The position numbers were made by a program, and so were the translations under genes. A stretch of 64,000 bases of DNA from Pelobates cultripes (taxonomy: Eukaryota > Chordata > Amphibia > Anura > Pelobatidae): positions 278,929,232 through 278,993,231 of the forward strand of contig OW240913.1 of NCBI GenBank assembly GCA_933207985.1, written 5' to 3'. This document shows, one piece after another, positions 36,107 through 49,227 of the stretch (within the stretch, counting starts at the first letter, position 1; each line of letters begins with the position of its first letter). The notes below the pieces were generated by a model that worked only from the letters and a program-made list of their open reading frames with translations, was not told where the DNA came from and did no database searches.

Positions 36107-36671
36107 TTAAAGGATCACTATAGGGTCAGGAACACAAACATGTATTCCTGACCCTATAGTGTTAACACCACCATCTAGCCCCCCTGAACCCCTCATCCCT
36201 TTATAAATATAGCAAAATCTTACTGTATTCAAGCCTGAAGCTGTAACTCTGCATGCTGTTTGTCTCAGAAAAATAAGCAGTCTGCTGACCTCATTAGAAG
36301 TGGTAGCCTGATCCAATCACAGTGCTTCCCCATAGGATTGGCTGAGACCGACAAGGAGGCAGATCAGGGGCAGAGCCAGCATGATTCAAACACAGCCCTG
36401 GCCAAGCAGCATCTCCTCATAGAGATGAATTGAGTCAATGAATCTCTATGAGGAAAGTTCAGTGTCTGCATGCAGAGTGAGGAGATACTGAATGTTTGGC
36501 TGCATTTTAGGCAGCCATGACCCAGGAAGGATCTCTAACAGCCATCTGAGGAGTGGCCAGTGAAGTTATGACTAGACTGTAATGTAAACACTGCATTTTT
36601 GCTGAAAAGACAGTGTTTACAGCAAAAAGCCTGAGGGTAATGATTTTACTCTCCAGAACAAATTCAATACC
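36107..36671 (+). mobile_element. T2/Kolobok-like MITE, family 2, right end missing
   Basis: It starts TTAAAGGATCACTATAGGG, with a subterminal hairpin (CTATAGGGTCAGGAA...TTCCTGACCCTATAG). Internal inverted pairs include TCCTCATAGAGAT with ATCTCTATGAGGA, and AATGTAAACACTG with CAGTGTTTACA. No TTAA-terminated right end is present, so it is truncated near 36671. Confidence 0.7.
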
Positions 36672-37769
36672 TTGGTAGTATTGATATTGCCAAATCAGAC
36701 AAACACCAAAATTTATTTTCTTTATCATTTTCTCCATAGTTCCCATTTTCGTTTCAAGAGGAAATAGGATGACAGATGCCTTTACATGAATTATAAACTG
36801 TACTTTTTCATTTGTTCATTTTATTTATTAAAAATTAACGCTTGGCGAACTTCCAACTATGTTTTGCATTTTTTGGTAAATGACCGTGATTTGAAATCCA
36901 TGTGGCTGAAAATATCAAGCGGCCAATCAGAATACATATTTGATCTTCTTTGGGGTTTTGGTTTTTGTTTTATGGGGTTTTGTTTTTCTTTCTTTCTCCG
37001 TATGTCTTATTAATCATTTACCTCTCTCCCTGTAACTTTTTGCTGCATTGAGTTGGCTGACGGACAAAACTTGTTCTTGTTTCAGACTTATCTTAACCTG
37101 TGTGTTATTCATACACAGACCATTTATTTTGAGGTGCTGCCTTTTCTATTAAACGTTGAACTTTCAACATGGTTATTCTATGTATGACAGAATCTATTTC
37201 TTAGACTTGATGAATTCTGAAATTAATTAATCTCTGAGGCACCATATGGTTCCATTAACCAAGACAAAGTCACTTAACGTAAGATGTCATTATTTTAAAC
37301 ATTTGCCTTTTAACATAAGAGGCAGCATCCTTGGTAAAGAACACCACATCACTAAAACACATGTAATGTAGCAGCCTACTATATCAGGTCATGAAACAGT
37401 GATCTGAAAGTTCTAAGCACCATAACCACAACATATTATTGTTGTGAGTGTGATACTAATAGTTTATTAGAGCATCTCTTACAGTTTTTGTCAAAACATT
37501 TTTTTCCTGGCACCACAAATCCTCATATTCAGCTGCAAACTTGATAAAGAAAGTCTTCACCTTCTCAATATCTATCTAAATATTGGGTATCCGTATGCTC
37601 ATTTTGTGTAACTAGTTGTTAGATGTCGAGCTTTGCTGCCTTTATTTTTTTTTTTGCTTCCAAGATGGAATAGGTGGTAACTTCACCTATAGTACAACAG
37701 CACCATAATCTCTACAATAAATATACATATATGGAGTATTGTTCCTTTAACCCCTTAAGGACCCATGAT
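36672..37769. other. No gene seen
   Basis: AT-rich. A repeat start of the TTAACCCCTTAAGGACCCAT type is at 37747. Confidence 0.4.
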
Positions 37770-38716
37770 GGGATAATTTCATCATGCAGTATTTTAGGGG
37801 CTGCATTTCCCTACTGATAACAGGGGTATACTGGGGATCATTAGACGCCTGGGGCTTCTCTCTGGTAGCTGGAACAAGAGTTGAACGAAGATCTTCTTGC
37901 AAAATTCAAAATGACCACTGCAAGGGTCCCCATTCCCTTCTCTGCAGGCACCGTACTATGCAGTTGTGGTCCCCGCCCCAGCCATGCATCCTGGCGCAAC
38001 AGCAGGATAAGCTGCTGTGATCTATGTGGAGGTTCCACCGCAGCTGCCTGTCTACGGTTGTTTCCTGGTCCGGTCCTTGCTCCCCTCCTGCCCTATGGTG
38101 CTCCAGTGTGTGCCCTCTCTGAGTCGGGGGATGGTCAAAGGGGTTCGTGCAGCGCAGGGGAAGGGGCATCCAACAACACCCACTGGTCCCAAAACCAGCT
38201 GACTGAGAGCGATGGCAACGCCTGTCCCCTGGGTCCAATGTCCAGGTGCCCCCACGGGGTACATGGCTGTAGATAGGTGTAAGGTTACATGCTGTGCACT
38301 TGCAATTAAGGCAGTTAGTACCGTGTTGCAACATTCCTAATTCCAGAGCGCTCCCCCACCGCCCCACCAACATGGCTGCCCCCTGTGCTCCACTCGTCTC
38401 TCGCAGGTGGGCCCCGGGGCAGGACAGTCCAATGGGCCTACCAGGGCAATGGAGGCTCCCTTGTGATTACAATCATTGTGCTGCGGTCCATATCTCTGCA
38501 AACTGCTCAGCATCATATAGTTGTTCCTTTGAGGCCCCTTCTCCAGTCGTCCCCCCTCACAAAAGCAGTCCGCATGCCCAACGGAGCCCCCAAGTCCCCA
38601 ATCCCACTCCACGGTAGGCCAGGGAAGAAGGCCAGGACTTCCTGCATGGCCCACCAGCATTAGTGTGATCTCCTGCATCAGGGTGGGCAGACACTGGGCG
38701 TATCATAGGTTAAAAA
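37770..38716 (-). other. Non-coding tail downstream of L1 ORF1
   Basis: Moderately GC-rich sequence following the L1 ORF1 remnant on its sense strand. An L1 should continue into ORF2 (endonuclease-RT) here, but no such motifs are visible. Overlapping ORFs on both strands show no recognisable domain. Confidence 0.4.
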
Positions 38717-39500
38717 TCAGCATGAGTGGTGCAACCCAGGGGACCGTTTCAAATTGGCCACCCTTCCCTGCATCCCTCTCCCAAGCGATGGTAGGGCCCG
38801 GCAGGCTTCTAGAGTGAGAACAGAGAGGTCTTGGTCTAGCAACACGTGCGCTTCGTTGTAGCTAATGGAGGACTGTTGTCGGGCAGCCTTCATGATGGCT
38901 TCTTTAAGGTGGAAAGATAGCAAGCATCATGCGGTAATCAGTCTCTCCTCAGGGGTCGAAGTTCTCTCAGGGTGTCAACAAGGTCCTCCTCCCCTGTCTC
39001 AGGTAGGCCTCTAATGCGTATATTGTTACGCCGCCCCCGGTTATCCAAATCCTCCACCTGTCTGCAAAGCTCTAGCAGGACAGAACCCTTCCGGGAGGTA
39101 GCTAGATTTGCTGCTTGCTGGCACTGGATAGACTAGTGATTATCCCCCTCGAAGTCTGATACCCTGCTCGAGGGCCGAAAGATCCCTCCTGACCGCCACT
39201 ATCTCATCATGGAGCGTAGTTCTGCTACCATGGCTGTTTTATCCGCTCTTGTGAGCATATGGGCAGATATACTGGCTAATTCCATGCCGGGCTCGCTAAA
39301 AGATGAGACACCAACGCAAAAATCGGCAGAGTCAGCTGTACTTTCCGTGCTGGGGGAAGCCTGCGCCATTTTTTCCGTCGCCTGCGTGTGTCTGAGGCCG
39401 ACGGGAGTGGACAAGAAATTGTCCATTGGGTCGAATGCTTGCCTCGGGTAACTCACTCTTTCCTTATTCTGCACGTGTGGAGAGCTTTGTTAAGGGGCTT
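38717..39500 (-). pseudogene. Tx1/L1-clade LINE ORF1 (RNA-binding chaperone) remnant
   Basis: The minus strand encodes an N-terminal region with ADKTAMVAELRSMMR, then LCRQVEDLDNRGRRNNIRI and RGLPETGEEDLVDTL, the conserved start of the L1 ORF1 RRM domain. It continues with LKEAIMKAARQQSSISYN, VLLDQDLSVLTLEACRAL and a decayed C-terminal domain. ORF1 protein coats LINE RNA as a trimer. The blocks lie in different frames, so it is not translatable as one protein. No ORF2 follows. Identification rests on several consecutive conserved motifs. Confidence 0.85.
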
Positions 39501-39862
39501 TGTGAGTCCATCAGCAGGTAAGCCACACCCCACCTGAAGCAGTTTTTTTTAAGTGTACCCAGACTGATCTAGCTGCAGTTATCACTGAAAGTCAGCATAC
39601 CATGCAGCTGTTTAAATGGGGATTTAAATGACCATATAGAGCAATGTTGTAAGAGCAGGATTAAACCCCTGTTCATGCAAGGGTGACCCAGGCTGGGTGT
39701 TGTCAGATCTCCAGCAGAGCTCATAGTGTAATGGTATTACATTTTCAGTATGATATTGATATATATTTACCTGCCATACTGAAAACAACTAGTAAATGGT
39801 ATTGATTTTTCGCAATAAGAAACGTCCCAGAGAATGCATTAAATTTGTAAACAGAGGTCCCA
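39501..39862. other. No gene seen
   Basis: Probable 5' flank or leader of the L1 ORF1 remnant, then AT-rich DNA. Confidence 0.35.
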
Positions 39863-39867
39863 CTGTG

Positions 39868-39926
<59 letters not shown>
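39863..39926. repeat. (TG)n(TA)n microsatellite
   Basis: A TG run is followed by an uninterrupted TA run. Confidence 0.95.
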
Positions 39927-39929
<3 letters not shown>

Positions 39930-42828
39930 AAAATCAGTAGGCCTATTCCCTGCAGCTCCATCAACCCCTATGTTAATCCGGCCCTGGGAGGGGAGATGTA
40001 TTCCACAACATCTGGAGTGCTAAAGGTTGCCTACCCTTGCACTAGAATATTTAGTTCTGGTCTAGAACACGACCCTTGAAATTAAGACTATCCTGATACA
40101 TACAAGATTGCCCCGTTGATTCCTTTCTTTCATAGTCTTTTTGACTATTATTGAACGTTTCCCCTATTTTATTTTTTATTGCATGTATCCAGATTATTTC
40201 AACAAAAGATTTTCAATTTTATTCACATTTGAACTATGCGTAAAGGTTTTGTGTAAATTGTAGAGAATAAAAAAAATTGAAACTTAAAAACAATAACATT
40301 TTGTTTATAAGCACAATAAAATGTTGGTTTAGTTAATTTAATGTAACTGTGTGGTTTTATGGGAAACATATACTTTTTAATTTGCATACTAAACAAACTT
40401 CATGTGTTTGAGACTTTACCAATTAAAAAGTAAAACTAAACTGATGCATGTTTTCCCAGTTGTGCTGTCACTTATAATTGTTTTTATTCAGTTTTGTCGG
40501 AAATTAATGCTATTAAAAATGTATATCGTCATTGTTATTTTCTCATAACTGACTTGAGTTATTGCGTATCCTCATGAAATTCTGCTTGTTCCTGTAAAAA
40601 TGAAAAGTTGAACAATATATTACATTTCCAATCTCTCTTCTTGCTTGAAATCTTTAGCCCAACAAAGCTAGCCTGTAGATTGTTATACGATTTAAACTAG
40701 TCATTCTTTCTTTGGTGCAGAAAGAAAATCCCTTTATCCGAGCAGATTTGTACAAAACCATAGCAAGACATTGCTTTTTCGTTTGTTTGGGGTTTTTTTG
40801 TTTGTTGTTTTTCTTTCTTTTTTTTTTTTTTTTTACTCTAGTGAAGCCCAGAGAAGCAGTGCAGATCCCAGAGGCAATGCATTTGGCACACCTAAAAATG
40901 TAACACAATTCCTAAGTATGTCACAGTGAGCAATTTGTAGGTTAATAACCAATTACTGGTTACTTGACAGTGAAAAATGTTTTAGATTTTTTCCAAAAAA
41001 GGGTCAAACTATTCCAATTAAGGAACATATAGGACTGAAACCAGCGCTTCCTGATTCCACATGCCTATTTTGTCAGTAACAGCACTTATTTTTGTTGGAA
41101 CGATCAGCTAGGTTACTGCTTCCACCAATTAATGTCTTTGTATTCCCATGATGTCCTCAGTATCTGAAAGCGAGAAGGCCTAATGGGATTATGTGAAAAC
41201 TTCAAAATGAAAAGAGCATCAGCTGTTTGGAAAACACCAGCCAAGGCATAAAGGGAATACACATGACTAAAACTTTAAATAGGTTGGATCCACTATCTGC
41301 CTCCACTTACTGGATTAAATCTGTCTGCTTTGCAAACCTGCATAATAAGGTTACAGTGTATCTTATATCTACATATTTGTGTCAGAAATATAAATGTTCA
41401 GTTTTCATAGACATTACACTCTTGGCAAGCCCACTAATCACTGCATGCATTAACTGCAGGAAGCAACTGAGATATCTCTGATTTCTTCAGTATGACATAG
41501 AAAGGCAGCAGATCTTAAAGGTTCACTATAGCATTACAAATAAAAACCTGTATTTCTAACACTTTGGAGTCCCTATGAATTTCCAGGTCCCTTCCCCCCT
41601 CCCGTGTTGAGTGGTCCTTTACAACGTGGTCCTTTACAACTACTGAAGAGTGCCATTAGTTGGCGCTGCAGAGTAAGACCATGATAATTCTGATATGAAT
41701 ATTATGTGAGGTTGTTATGGGCAAATGCAAATATTACAAGTTTTAGAATGAAATGTTGTATTTCTTAAACTGTGTGCTTTGTCTTTCAGAGATTTTGCAT
41801 ACTGACAAGGTGTTAGAAATGGAACATATTGTTTTTCATAACTATTTCTTTAAACAATAACCTCTTACCTACCTATAGTGCATAATATGTTTGCACCATT
41901 TTGTCCCAGACAAATTACAATAACAATAATGTATAAACAAGCTTCAAGGCTATGCTACGACTCTTTCAGGACGTAATATACAGTGGTAACCTTAGTAGAT
42001 AAGGATGTTCAGACTTTAAGATGCCATCTTGACCTAAGTCATGAAAATTTCCAGGACGTATACACCCTTTAGTTATGGACTTTTATTTTTGCCAAGTTAA
42101 GGGAGGTCCTAAAATGAATAAAGTAAAAGAAGTGTTACTTTTTCATATATGAACTACGGTAACCCTAAAATGGAGACACCTAAGGTATAAATAGGTGTAC
42201 TTTTAAATGTTAAGACAGAGGAGAGACTTGGAGACAGACGTTGCTCCATCTTAAAATGACAGAGAGGCTGACATGATGACATGTTCAGAAGGGTATGTTA
42301 ACCTATTAATGATATTTGCAAGCATTTAGTTTAATCTTAGAAACTCTGCTATAATGGATTTTATATGACTATATCTATATTTTTATATAATAAATATCTA
42401 ACAGACAAAACTATTGCTTCCAAGACAATCCTTATTTTATATTGTATTCTCAATTATTTATATATTTTAAATAGAGGCTTTCTTACACTAACTATATAAA
42501 ATTATGGCTAAGATATCTGTATGGTTAGCCCTACTAAGGTCAACGCTTTAAGACATTATAGTGGTAAATAAGGGAACCAGCCATGGTTACAAAGTAGAAA
42601 ATCAAGTCTTTAGGTCATTTAAGCATAATTAATAATTATTTTTTTTTAATGGAATGTCAGATGCTTAATGATGTCTTGATCACCGATACCTGCATTATAA
42701 TAGAATGTATTTGTCAGACTGGTTATGTGGAATTTCATATCATATCAGGAGGCATAGGTCACCAGGACACCTTTAAAACATTAAAACAGACAAACTAGTG
42801 ACTGCATAGTCAGTTTTGTGTGCATATA
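39927..42828. other. No gene; one MITE fragment near 41515
   Basis: CTTAAAGGTTCACTATAG at about 41515 and GTGGTCCTTTACAA near 41615-41640 (the latter duplicated) look like a collapsed TTAA-type MITE. A T-run lies at 40816. Otherwise AT-rich, probably intronic. Confidence 0.4.
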
Positions 42829-43614
42829 ACGTATATACTCGAGTATATGCCGAGTCTTTCGGCACATTTTTTGTGCTGAAAAACCCCCACTCTGCTTATA
42901 ATCGAGTCAATGTCTGTATTATGGCAACTTACATTGCCATAATACAGACCAGGACCGCCGGGCTCATTGCTCATCGCGACACCTGCGGCCGTCAGAGCCC
43001 GTGGCAACGCTCTGCGCGGCACACAGACCGCGAGGTTTACACTGGGAGCAGAACGGAGCTGACAGGGGAGCTGCGTGGAGGAGAAGGGAGCTGACAGGAG
43101 CTGCAGGAAGGTAAGTAACAGCTTGCTGCCAGCCCCCCCACTGCACAGCCCATCCACTGGACCACCAGGGATTCACATAGCCCCCCTCCCAGGCCAGGCA
43201 ACAAGCAGGGAGGTGGGACAAAAAAAATAAAAAATAAAAATAATACAAATATTAAAATAAAATAATATAATATTAAAATATAATAATAATAAAATAAAAA
43301 AATTGAATTAATAAAAATGCCCTCCCCTCACCCAGTTTACACACACTACACAAACACACACTGCATTATATACACACACTGCATTCATGCACACACTGCA
43401 TTATCTACACACACTGCATTAATTATACACACACACTGTAAATAAATACTCAATGTAATTTTATTGGGATCTAATTTTATTTAGAAATTTACCAGTAGCT
43501 GCTGCATTTCCCACCCTAGGCTTGTACTCGAGTCATTAAGTTTTCCCATTTTTTTGTGGTAAAATTAGGGGCCTCGGCTTATATTCGGGTCGACTTATAC
43601 CCGAGTATATACGG
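42829..43614. mobile_element. Inverted-repeat element with CGTATATACTCGAGTATA termini
   Basis: The left end reads CGTATATACTCGAGTATA, and the right end is its near inverse (TATACCCGAGTATATACGG). Next to the left end, ATGCCGAGTC pairs loosely with CTCGGCTTATA at the right. Inside are a hairpin at 42914-42950 (TCTGTATTATGGCAA...TTGCCATAATACAGA type), a GC-rich stretch and a CACACTGCATTA simple repeat at 43330-43440. No transposase. The superfamily is not clear to me. Confidence 0.7.
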
Positions 43615-45180
43615 GTATATTTTTTCAGTGTAGACCTCTTATTTTAGTCAACTAATTATACGGATTGTCAGTTTGGAGGCCAGCTACTAGACTATAAAAG
43701 TTGAAGTCTATTCACCAAACCAAAGGGACAACTGGTTAATAAACATGAAATTCTGTAGGTTTTTTGTCAAACCATTCTGTTAAAAAGTAAAGAGAAAAAA
43801 AAAAAAAAAAAACAAAGCTTGCCCCTTCTCATTTGTACAGGGAGAATTACAAAAGTTCTACTTCTTCAGTGTTCTTCCAAAATATTTGGCAGTTCTCCTT
43901 TAAACACTGCTAAATTGAAAAATGCCAGGAAGTCTATGCATGCCAATTTGAAAACACAACTTGGTTCCATAGTAGTTTTAAACAAATAATAGTTGAGTAA
44001 ATAATCCTTGTTGGTTCTTACAGTCTATTTTGTCTCAGAATGATTAGTTTAGAGTTTAGCATGACAGCATTTATCATTGAGAATGAATAAACCCATTAAT
44101 ATCTGTGTCTGTTTTACATTGTCATCAGTTGCTGAAATCCTAATGTAGGTCAGTTTAAAATAATTAAGCTGTATCTTTTTATTTTAAAGTAGGTGGTTTT
44201 TTTTTTTTGGTTTTTTTTAAGTTTTTTTTTTAACTTAAATAATTGTTTTGCTACCTCAAGGCAGTTTGCACCATTTCAAATTCAGTCACTGAATTGCAGC
44301 ATCATTATATAATTACAGGTGTCATCTCACTAGTCTACTTAACTTGTTTTTCCTCTAGTGGAATGGGTAGAAAGCAGGATATTATAGATATTGTAACGTC
44401 AAGGCATAAATTATGGTTCTGTCACTTCAGAATAAAGGGACATTTAAAAGCCGTTCTTAGAAAATCATGCTTATTATGTACGCTTACATTTCTCTGAAGT
44501 GACAGTGATATCCATGAAAGGCTTGGTTTTGATTAAAGGACGTTTTTTTTTTTTTAACTCACATTGACCATTATGAGTATAAATCCAGAATTTTTCTGCA
44601 GCTGCAGAATCATAAAACCACATTGGTTTTGTCCTGTATATTTCTCTGTTCATTAAGTCTTGGACAGTGTATAAGTAAACATTCCAGAGTTGTTCAAAGA
44701 TGGATTAAATAACTGCGCTTTCTTTGTATAATTACAACCTCAACATAGTACATAAAAGATATGGTCAGGCAGCTGTATCTACAAACATAGAATCAATGAT
44801 AAAGTCTTAACCGTTGGCTTGGAAACATTATCCTTTTGTTTGTTTCTGTACTTGGAGGTATGTATAATCATTAATAACGGTTAATTAAAACGCTACAGGG
44901 AAAAAATAAATAAATAATGGTATTGAATTCATAAAGCTGTGTTGTAGCCTGAAGTTTCAACATGTTACAGAATAATAAGGGAAAAGTACAAAACTTTTCA
45001 CAGAAAGATGTACCTGGATTCATGCAACAAAGAAATACTCAGTGATACTTTCATGTACCACTTTTGTTGTCTATGCTACTGATGGCCAAAAAGGTAAAAA
45101 AAAAAAAAAAACCCCAACCTCCACTCCCCCATCCGCAGTTTAGAATTTAGATTTCTGTTGCTTACTATGTTATAGGTCAT
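43615..45180. other. No gene; A- and T-runs only
   Basis: Homopolymer runs near 43796 and 44205. Nothing else recognised. Confidence 0.45.
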
Positions 45181-45365
45181 CCTTGTTGGAATATTATTAT
45201 AATTATTTGTAAAATGACATCAAATTCTATAGCGCTGTACAAAATGTAAACTAACAGATGTATCTGCAACAAAATGGGCTTCATGCATAGGAACAGAGGA
45301 TGTTAAGGGCCTTGCTCAAATGAGCTTACATTCTAGAGAGAGTGGGGTAAAGTGACACTAAGGTA
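45181..45365 (-). mobile_element. L2-related LINE 3' end fragment
   Basis: TATTATTATAATTATT followed by CTATAGCGCTGTAC and TTGCTCAAATGAGCTTACAT resembles the 3' region of the LINE at 20821. It is heavily truncated. Confidence 0.6.
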
Positions 45366-45999
45366 AGGCTAGATGTCACAGTGTGGCTAATATCCAGTAT
45401 GTATAGCTTGTAACAATAGTGATTTGTAACTTACATATTATTTGCCATCATTATAGATGTATCTGTATATATGTGTATGCAGGATGTAAGTAAAAAACAG
45501 TACGCAGTGCTATGTTCATAAATGATTTAAAAGCACTCTTGGTTTCCAGCTGCTTGTCATCAATTTCAAGGTTGAATTTGATGTGCTTGAATCTTGTTTT
45601 TTATTTATTTTTTATTTTTGGAGTGCAGAAGAAAAGTACAAGCAATCCTCAGGCACATTATCACGTTTTACATATGGGGTACTCGAGAACGTATGCACAA
45701 TTTTATAGTTTAACAGGCTAGAACATGCTGAGTGAGCTAACTCAAGGAATTAAGTGGAAAGGAAGATAAGAATAAGCAAGAGAGTAGTAGAGCCACTGGA
45801 TGCACATTAATCTGACACCTTTCCTGCAGGTATAGTATGCGACTCATGAATGCCTGACAGTAAAGTATAAACAAAACATTATGCGAATCATATATAACAT
45901 ATAATCAAGCGTGGGTCGGCTGTATTTGCCCAGGGTGCCCCAATGGCATCTGTCAGTCATGAGTGAGTCACAGATTTTAGGCTGGTTTGCTGCAGCTTG
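45366..45999. other. No gene seen
   Basis: AT-rich, without supported features. Confidence 0.4.
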
Positions 46000-46605
46000 T
46001 CAGCTGATACTGGAGCTCGGAAGGCTGTGGGCAGATCTGCTGCTGGGTCGAAGGAAGGCAGTAAGGTGAGTGCAGAAAAGGGTCTCCCTCCAGCCCCAGG
46101 TCAGTGTAGAGGCCTGCGTCTGGGAGCCACTGGCATGGGTGCTTGAAAAGTCCAAGACCATCTCCAGTCTGGGGAGGCAGAAGGCCCCGCTGGGATGTCG
46201 TGTAACGGCTGGTCTCCTGACTGTGTGGCCAATGCTGTGGGGTGTCACCCCTAGTGGCCCTTTGCCTGGGTGGGCTTGTTGCATCGGGTCTATGCGCTGA
46301 AGGCAGTTGAGTGCCCAGAGGTCCCCCACTCTGCACCTGCATCCCTCCTCCATGTTCCTCCTCTTCAGCTCGAGGCGGTGAAGCTTCTGGCGGATGAGTA
46401 TTTCAGCCAGTCGACACAGGGGTAGTGCTGCAGACTTGTGTGATGATTGCTTAGTGTGAGTGCTTTGCATATAACAGTAAGTGGAGTCGTCTGCCATCTT
46501 GACCGAGAGAGTCCACTTTCCAGTTGAGATCGGGATAATCCCCACCGGTCCGTGGGGGAGAGGGGGAGTCTTCTCGCCGGGTTGGGTGATCGTCCGCTCC
46601 CCCAA
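46000..46605 (-). other. Unrecognised 201-codon ORF, probably repeat-derived
   Basis: This is one of the longer open frames outside the DIRS RT. The start is MGERTITQPGEK and an internal Met begins MADDSTYCYM, a context that could be a retroelement ORF1 N-terminus. It has no domain I recognise, and a Ser/Thr-rich C-terminus. The surrounding 45950-46750 is locally GC-richer than its neighbours, as if inserted. Overlapping ORFs on both strands weaken the case for coding. Confidence 0.25.
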
Positions 46606-47594
46606 TTACCGGGCACGGTAGGCCGCTGCTCACATACAAGGTGAGTGCTTGTCAGTCTGTTGCACTTCAGGCTTAGGGCGGTTCTTGGAGCTATAGTGTC
46701 GGTCTGCAGCAGGATCATGATGGTTTCTGCGTCGCTGTAGGGCGATTTAGCAACAGTTTCAGGCTGGAAAACCAGAGCTATTGAGAAGTAAGTCTGGCCA
46801 TGTTGAGTGTCAGGCCCCAGCCCCTGGATCTTGTTTTTTTTTTCAATCTAGATTACTATGTAAAATAGATCTGACTGCCATTGCATTTTCTTTCCAGGAC
46901 ATTTTCCTTGTTCATAATATGAAGAGTGCCAAGTGTGTGCAAACTGAATCTTTAATCAAAACTTTTCTTGTCATTAACGTGTACAGTGGCACTTGCTGTA
47001 ACAGATATACTGGTATTTGGAGATATATAGATATATATATATGTATATATGTATAGAAAATATATTTAATCAATTGCTTGACATAACATATTTATTACCA
47101 AAAAGATTGTAGTGGGATTAAACATGGTAAAACTCCCTACAGTGCAAATACAAAAAATACTGTTATGCATTATCTGCATTTCTGAAGTTGAACTCTTAAA
47201 AGCCTCCATTGGGCACAGAAGCTCGAGAAATCATGTTTCCACAACAATCCCAGAGTTCCCAGCTTGACATGCAAATGAGCACAGGCAGGCTTTGTTATTC
47301 AGTCTTCATTATGCATTTTTGCAGATACCCTTAACAATCGGCACTGTTTTAAAAAGAACTTTACCAATGTGTGAGTTTCTGGTCACTGCTTATTTTGGAT
47401 CATAAAAATGGTGGGTTTAAAGAGTGTCTATTGCTAAGAGTTTAGTATGAATTCTGAAGCGCAATGCCTGCTTGTGCCTATTTGCATATCAAGCTGGGAA
47501 CTCTGGGGTAGTTGAAGAAAAACGATTTCTAAAAAAAAAAAAAAAAAAGGTATGTTTATTGAATTATCAGTGTGTGTATATATATGTGTGTGTG

Positions 47595-47633
<39 letters not shown>

Positions 47634-47869
47634 TCACTCATAATTCAACTAACCCCAAATAATATATGTACATACACTCAGCACAATCCATAGATTGTTA
47701 AAAATCAGGACATCTAGTGATATTCATATAAGTCCCAAATTCCTGCTTTAAACACCTGCTCTAATTTCAGTTTTTCTCGTTTACCTATGTAGTCTTATCT
47801 GTTTATGTTATCATCCATTTGTATATGAAGGTTTGACAGATTTCAGTAGAATAGGCTAGGAGCCAGGTT
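46606..47869. other. No gene; simple repeats
   Basis: Short TA/TG repeats near 47030, an A-run at 47531 and a (TG)n/(TA)n microsatellite at about 47571-47632. No coding signal. Confidence 0.5.
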
Positions 47870-48300
47870 AAAGAAGCCAGTGTGTACATTGCTTCCTAGT
47901 GACACCTCTAGTGACCGTCACTCAGATGGTCATTAGAGGTATTTCCTGTGTCAGTGCTACTTTCAGCATCTCCACGCTCTTCATGGAGGCGCTGAACGCT
48001 CCCCATAGAGATGCATTGATTCAATGCATCTCTATGAGGAAATGCTGATTGGTGCAGCTTTTTACAGCCAATCCTATGGGAAAACATTGGATTGGCTGAG
48101 ACCATCAAGCTTGATAATCTCACACTATCTAGCTGCGGGTATTGTTGCTTGCGGCAAGGGAGCTGTGATGTCCTGCTCTGCTCCCCCGCACGCCACTTAG
48201 TGAGACTGGGGCCGGAATATGATGTCACCCATTAAGCCCTCGTCTCATTAAGCAGCGTGCGGGGGAGCAGAGCAAGGACATCACAGCTAGGAGTAGCTTA
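47870..48300. mobile_element. MITE-like element with nested hairpins, ends not found
   Basis: It contains CCTCTAGTGACCGTCACT with its partial inverse, CATAGAGATGCATTGA with TCAATGCATCTCTATG, and a long inverted pair at 48161-48206 / 48242-48288 (AGCTGTGATGTCCTGCTCTG and inverse). The composition matches the TTAA-type families here, but TTAAAGG ends are missing. Confidence 0.55.
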
Positions 48301-49026
48301 GCAGCAGTGTGTACAACCACTTGAATCTGAATTTTGCAGCATTTATTGTAGTTTTTCTGTGTGAATGAGTCTAGATTTGGTAAATTAGTTGTTATTCTTT
48401 ATGTTGTATTAGCACAATGTATTGATGATGATGATGTATTCAGCATTACAATTAATGTAATCCGATATAAAGAGACCCTCAATGTATTTTTTGATACCTA
48501 TAGCCTCACACAAAGAAACATCAGTTTCCAGTCTGGCCAAATGTGTGTTCTTTTCCAACAAGATCTCCTAGGATCCTTAAATAATCATAAATCAAAAATA
48601 GCTCATCAAACACAATATATAATGCAACAGAAAAATAGAAGACTAAAACATGTCTTGCTCCTAATTACTCCCTTATAGCATATACATAGATATTCAGACA
48701 GATGAGTTAATACCAAAATCATATTGTAATAATATCACACGTGTATAAAAACTGCCAAGAACACATATGTAACCAGCTTAGCATATAATTATATAGTTTT
48801 GTTATAATTAGCATAATGTTTAGGTTTTTTTTCTGAGGCTTAATGTCATATTAAACTTACTTAATTGGATTTGTAAAATGGATTAATGTCTCATCCTCTT
48901 TCACACTCCATCCTCGCTAGGCCTATAATTCAAAAGTGTAAGGTTTGGATTTTAGTATAGGATTAAAGTTTGTGTTTTGTTTTTTTGCAATTTTTAATTA
49001 TTCTTTATTTTTTTCTGAATTTTCAG
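48301..49026 (+). other. Intronic sequence upstream of the ASCC3 exon
   Basis: It ends in a T-rich tract and CTGAATTTTCAG, a good splice acceptor for the exon at 49027. Confidence 0.6.
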
Positions 49027-49227
49027 ATTGGACAGCTAGTCTTCAAGGGGGTGAAGCGACTTAACCGCATACAGTCGATTGTTTTCGAGACTGCTTACAA
49101 CACAAATGAGAATATGCTTGTTTCTGCCCCTACTGGTGCCGGCAAAACCAACATAGCCATGCTGACTGTTCTACATGAAATCAGGCAAAATATCCAACAA
49201 GGGGTCATTAAAAAGGATGAGTTTAAG
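49027..49227 (+). CDS. ASCC3: ASCC3 coding exon: first helicase cassette, Walker A
   Basis: The exon is 201 bp (67 codons, phase 0 at both ends), between a TTTTCAG acceptor and a GTATGG donor. It encodes [20 protein letters not shown], then [20 protein letters not shown], and ends VIKKDEFK. This is near-identical to vertebrate ASCC3, corresponding by my count to about residues 467-533 of the human protein (2202 aa), with Walker A APTGAGKT intact. ASCC3 is the Ski2-like 3'-5' helicase of the ASC-1 complex. It works in alkylation repair with ALKBH3 in the nucleus and in ribosome-quality-control splitting of collided ribosomes. Its close relative SNRNP200 differs in this stretch, so I am confident of the assignment. 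Confidence 0.97.

Noticed and set aside
37881..38678. Overlapping ORFs of 90-155 codons on both strands
   Set aside because: Moderate GC content leaves many frames open; no domain or splice evidence.
40704..40903. Candidate exon after a TTTGGTGCAG acceptor-like site
   Set aside because: The peptide matches no part of ASCC3 that I know and quickly enters a poly-T-derived Phe run.
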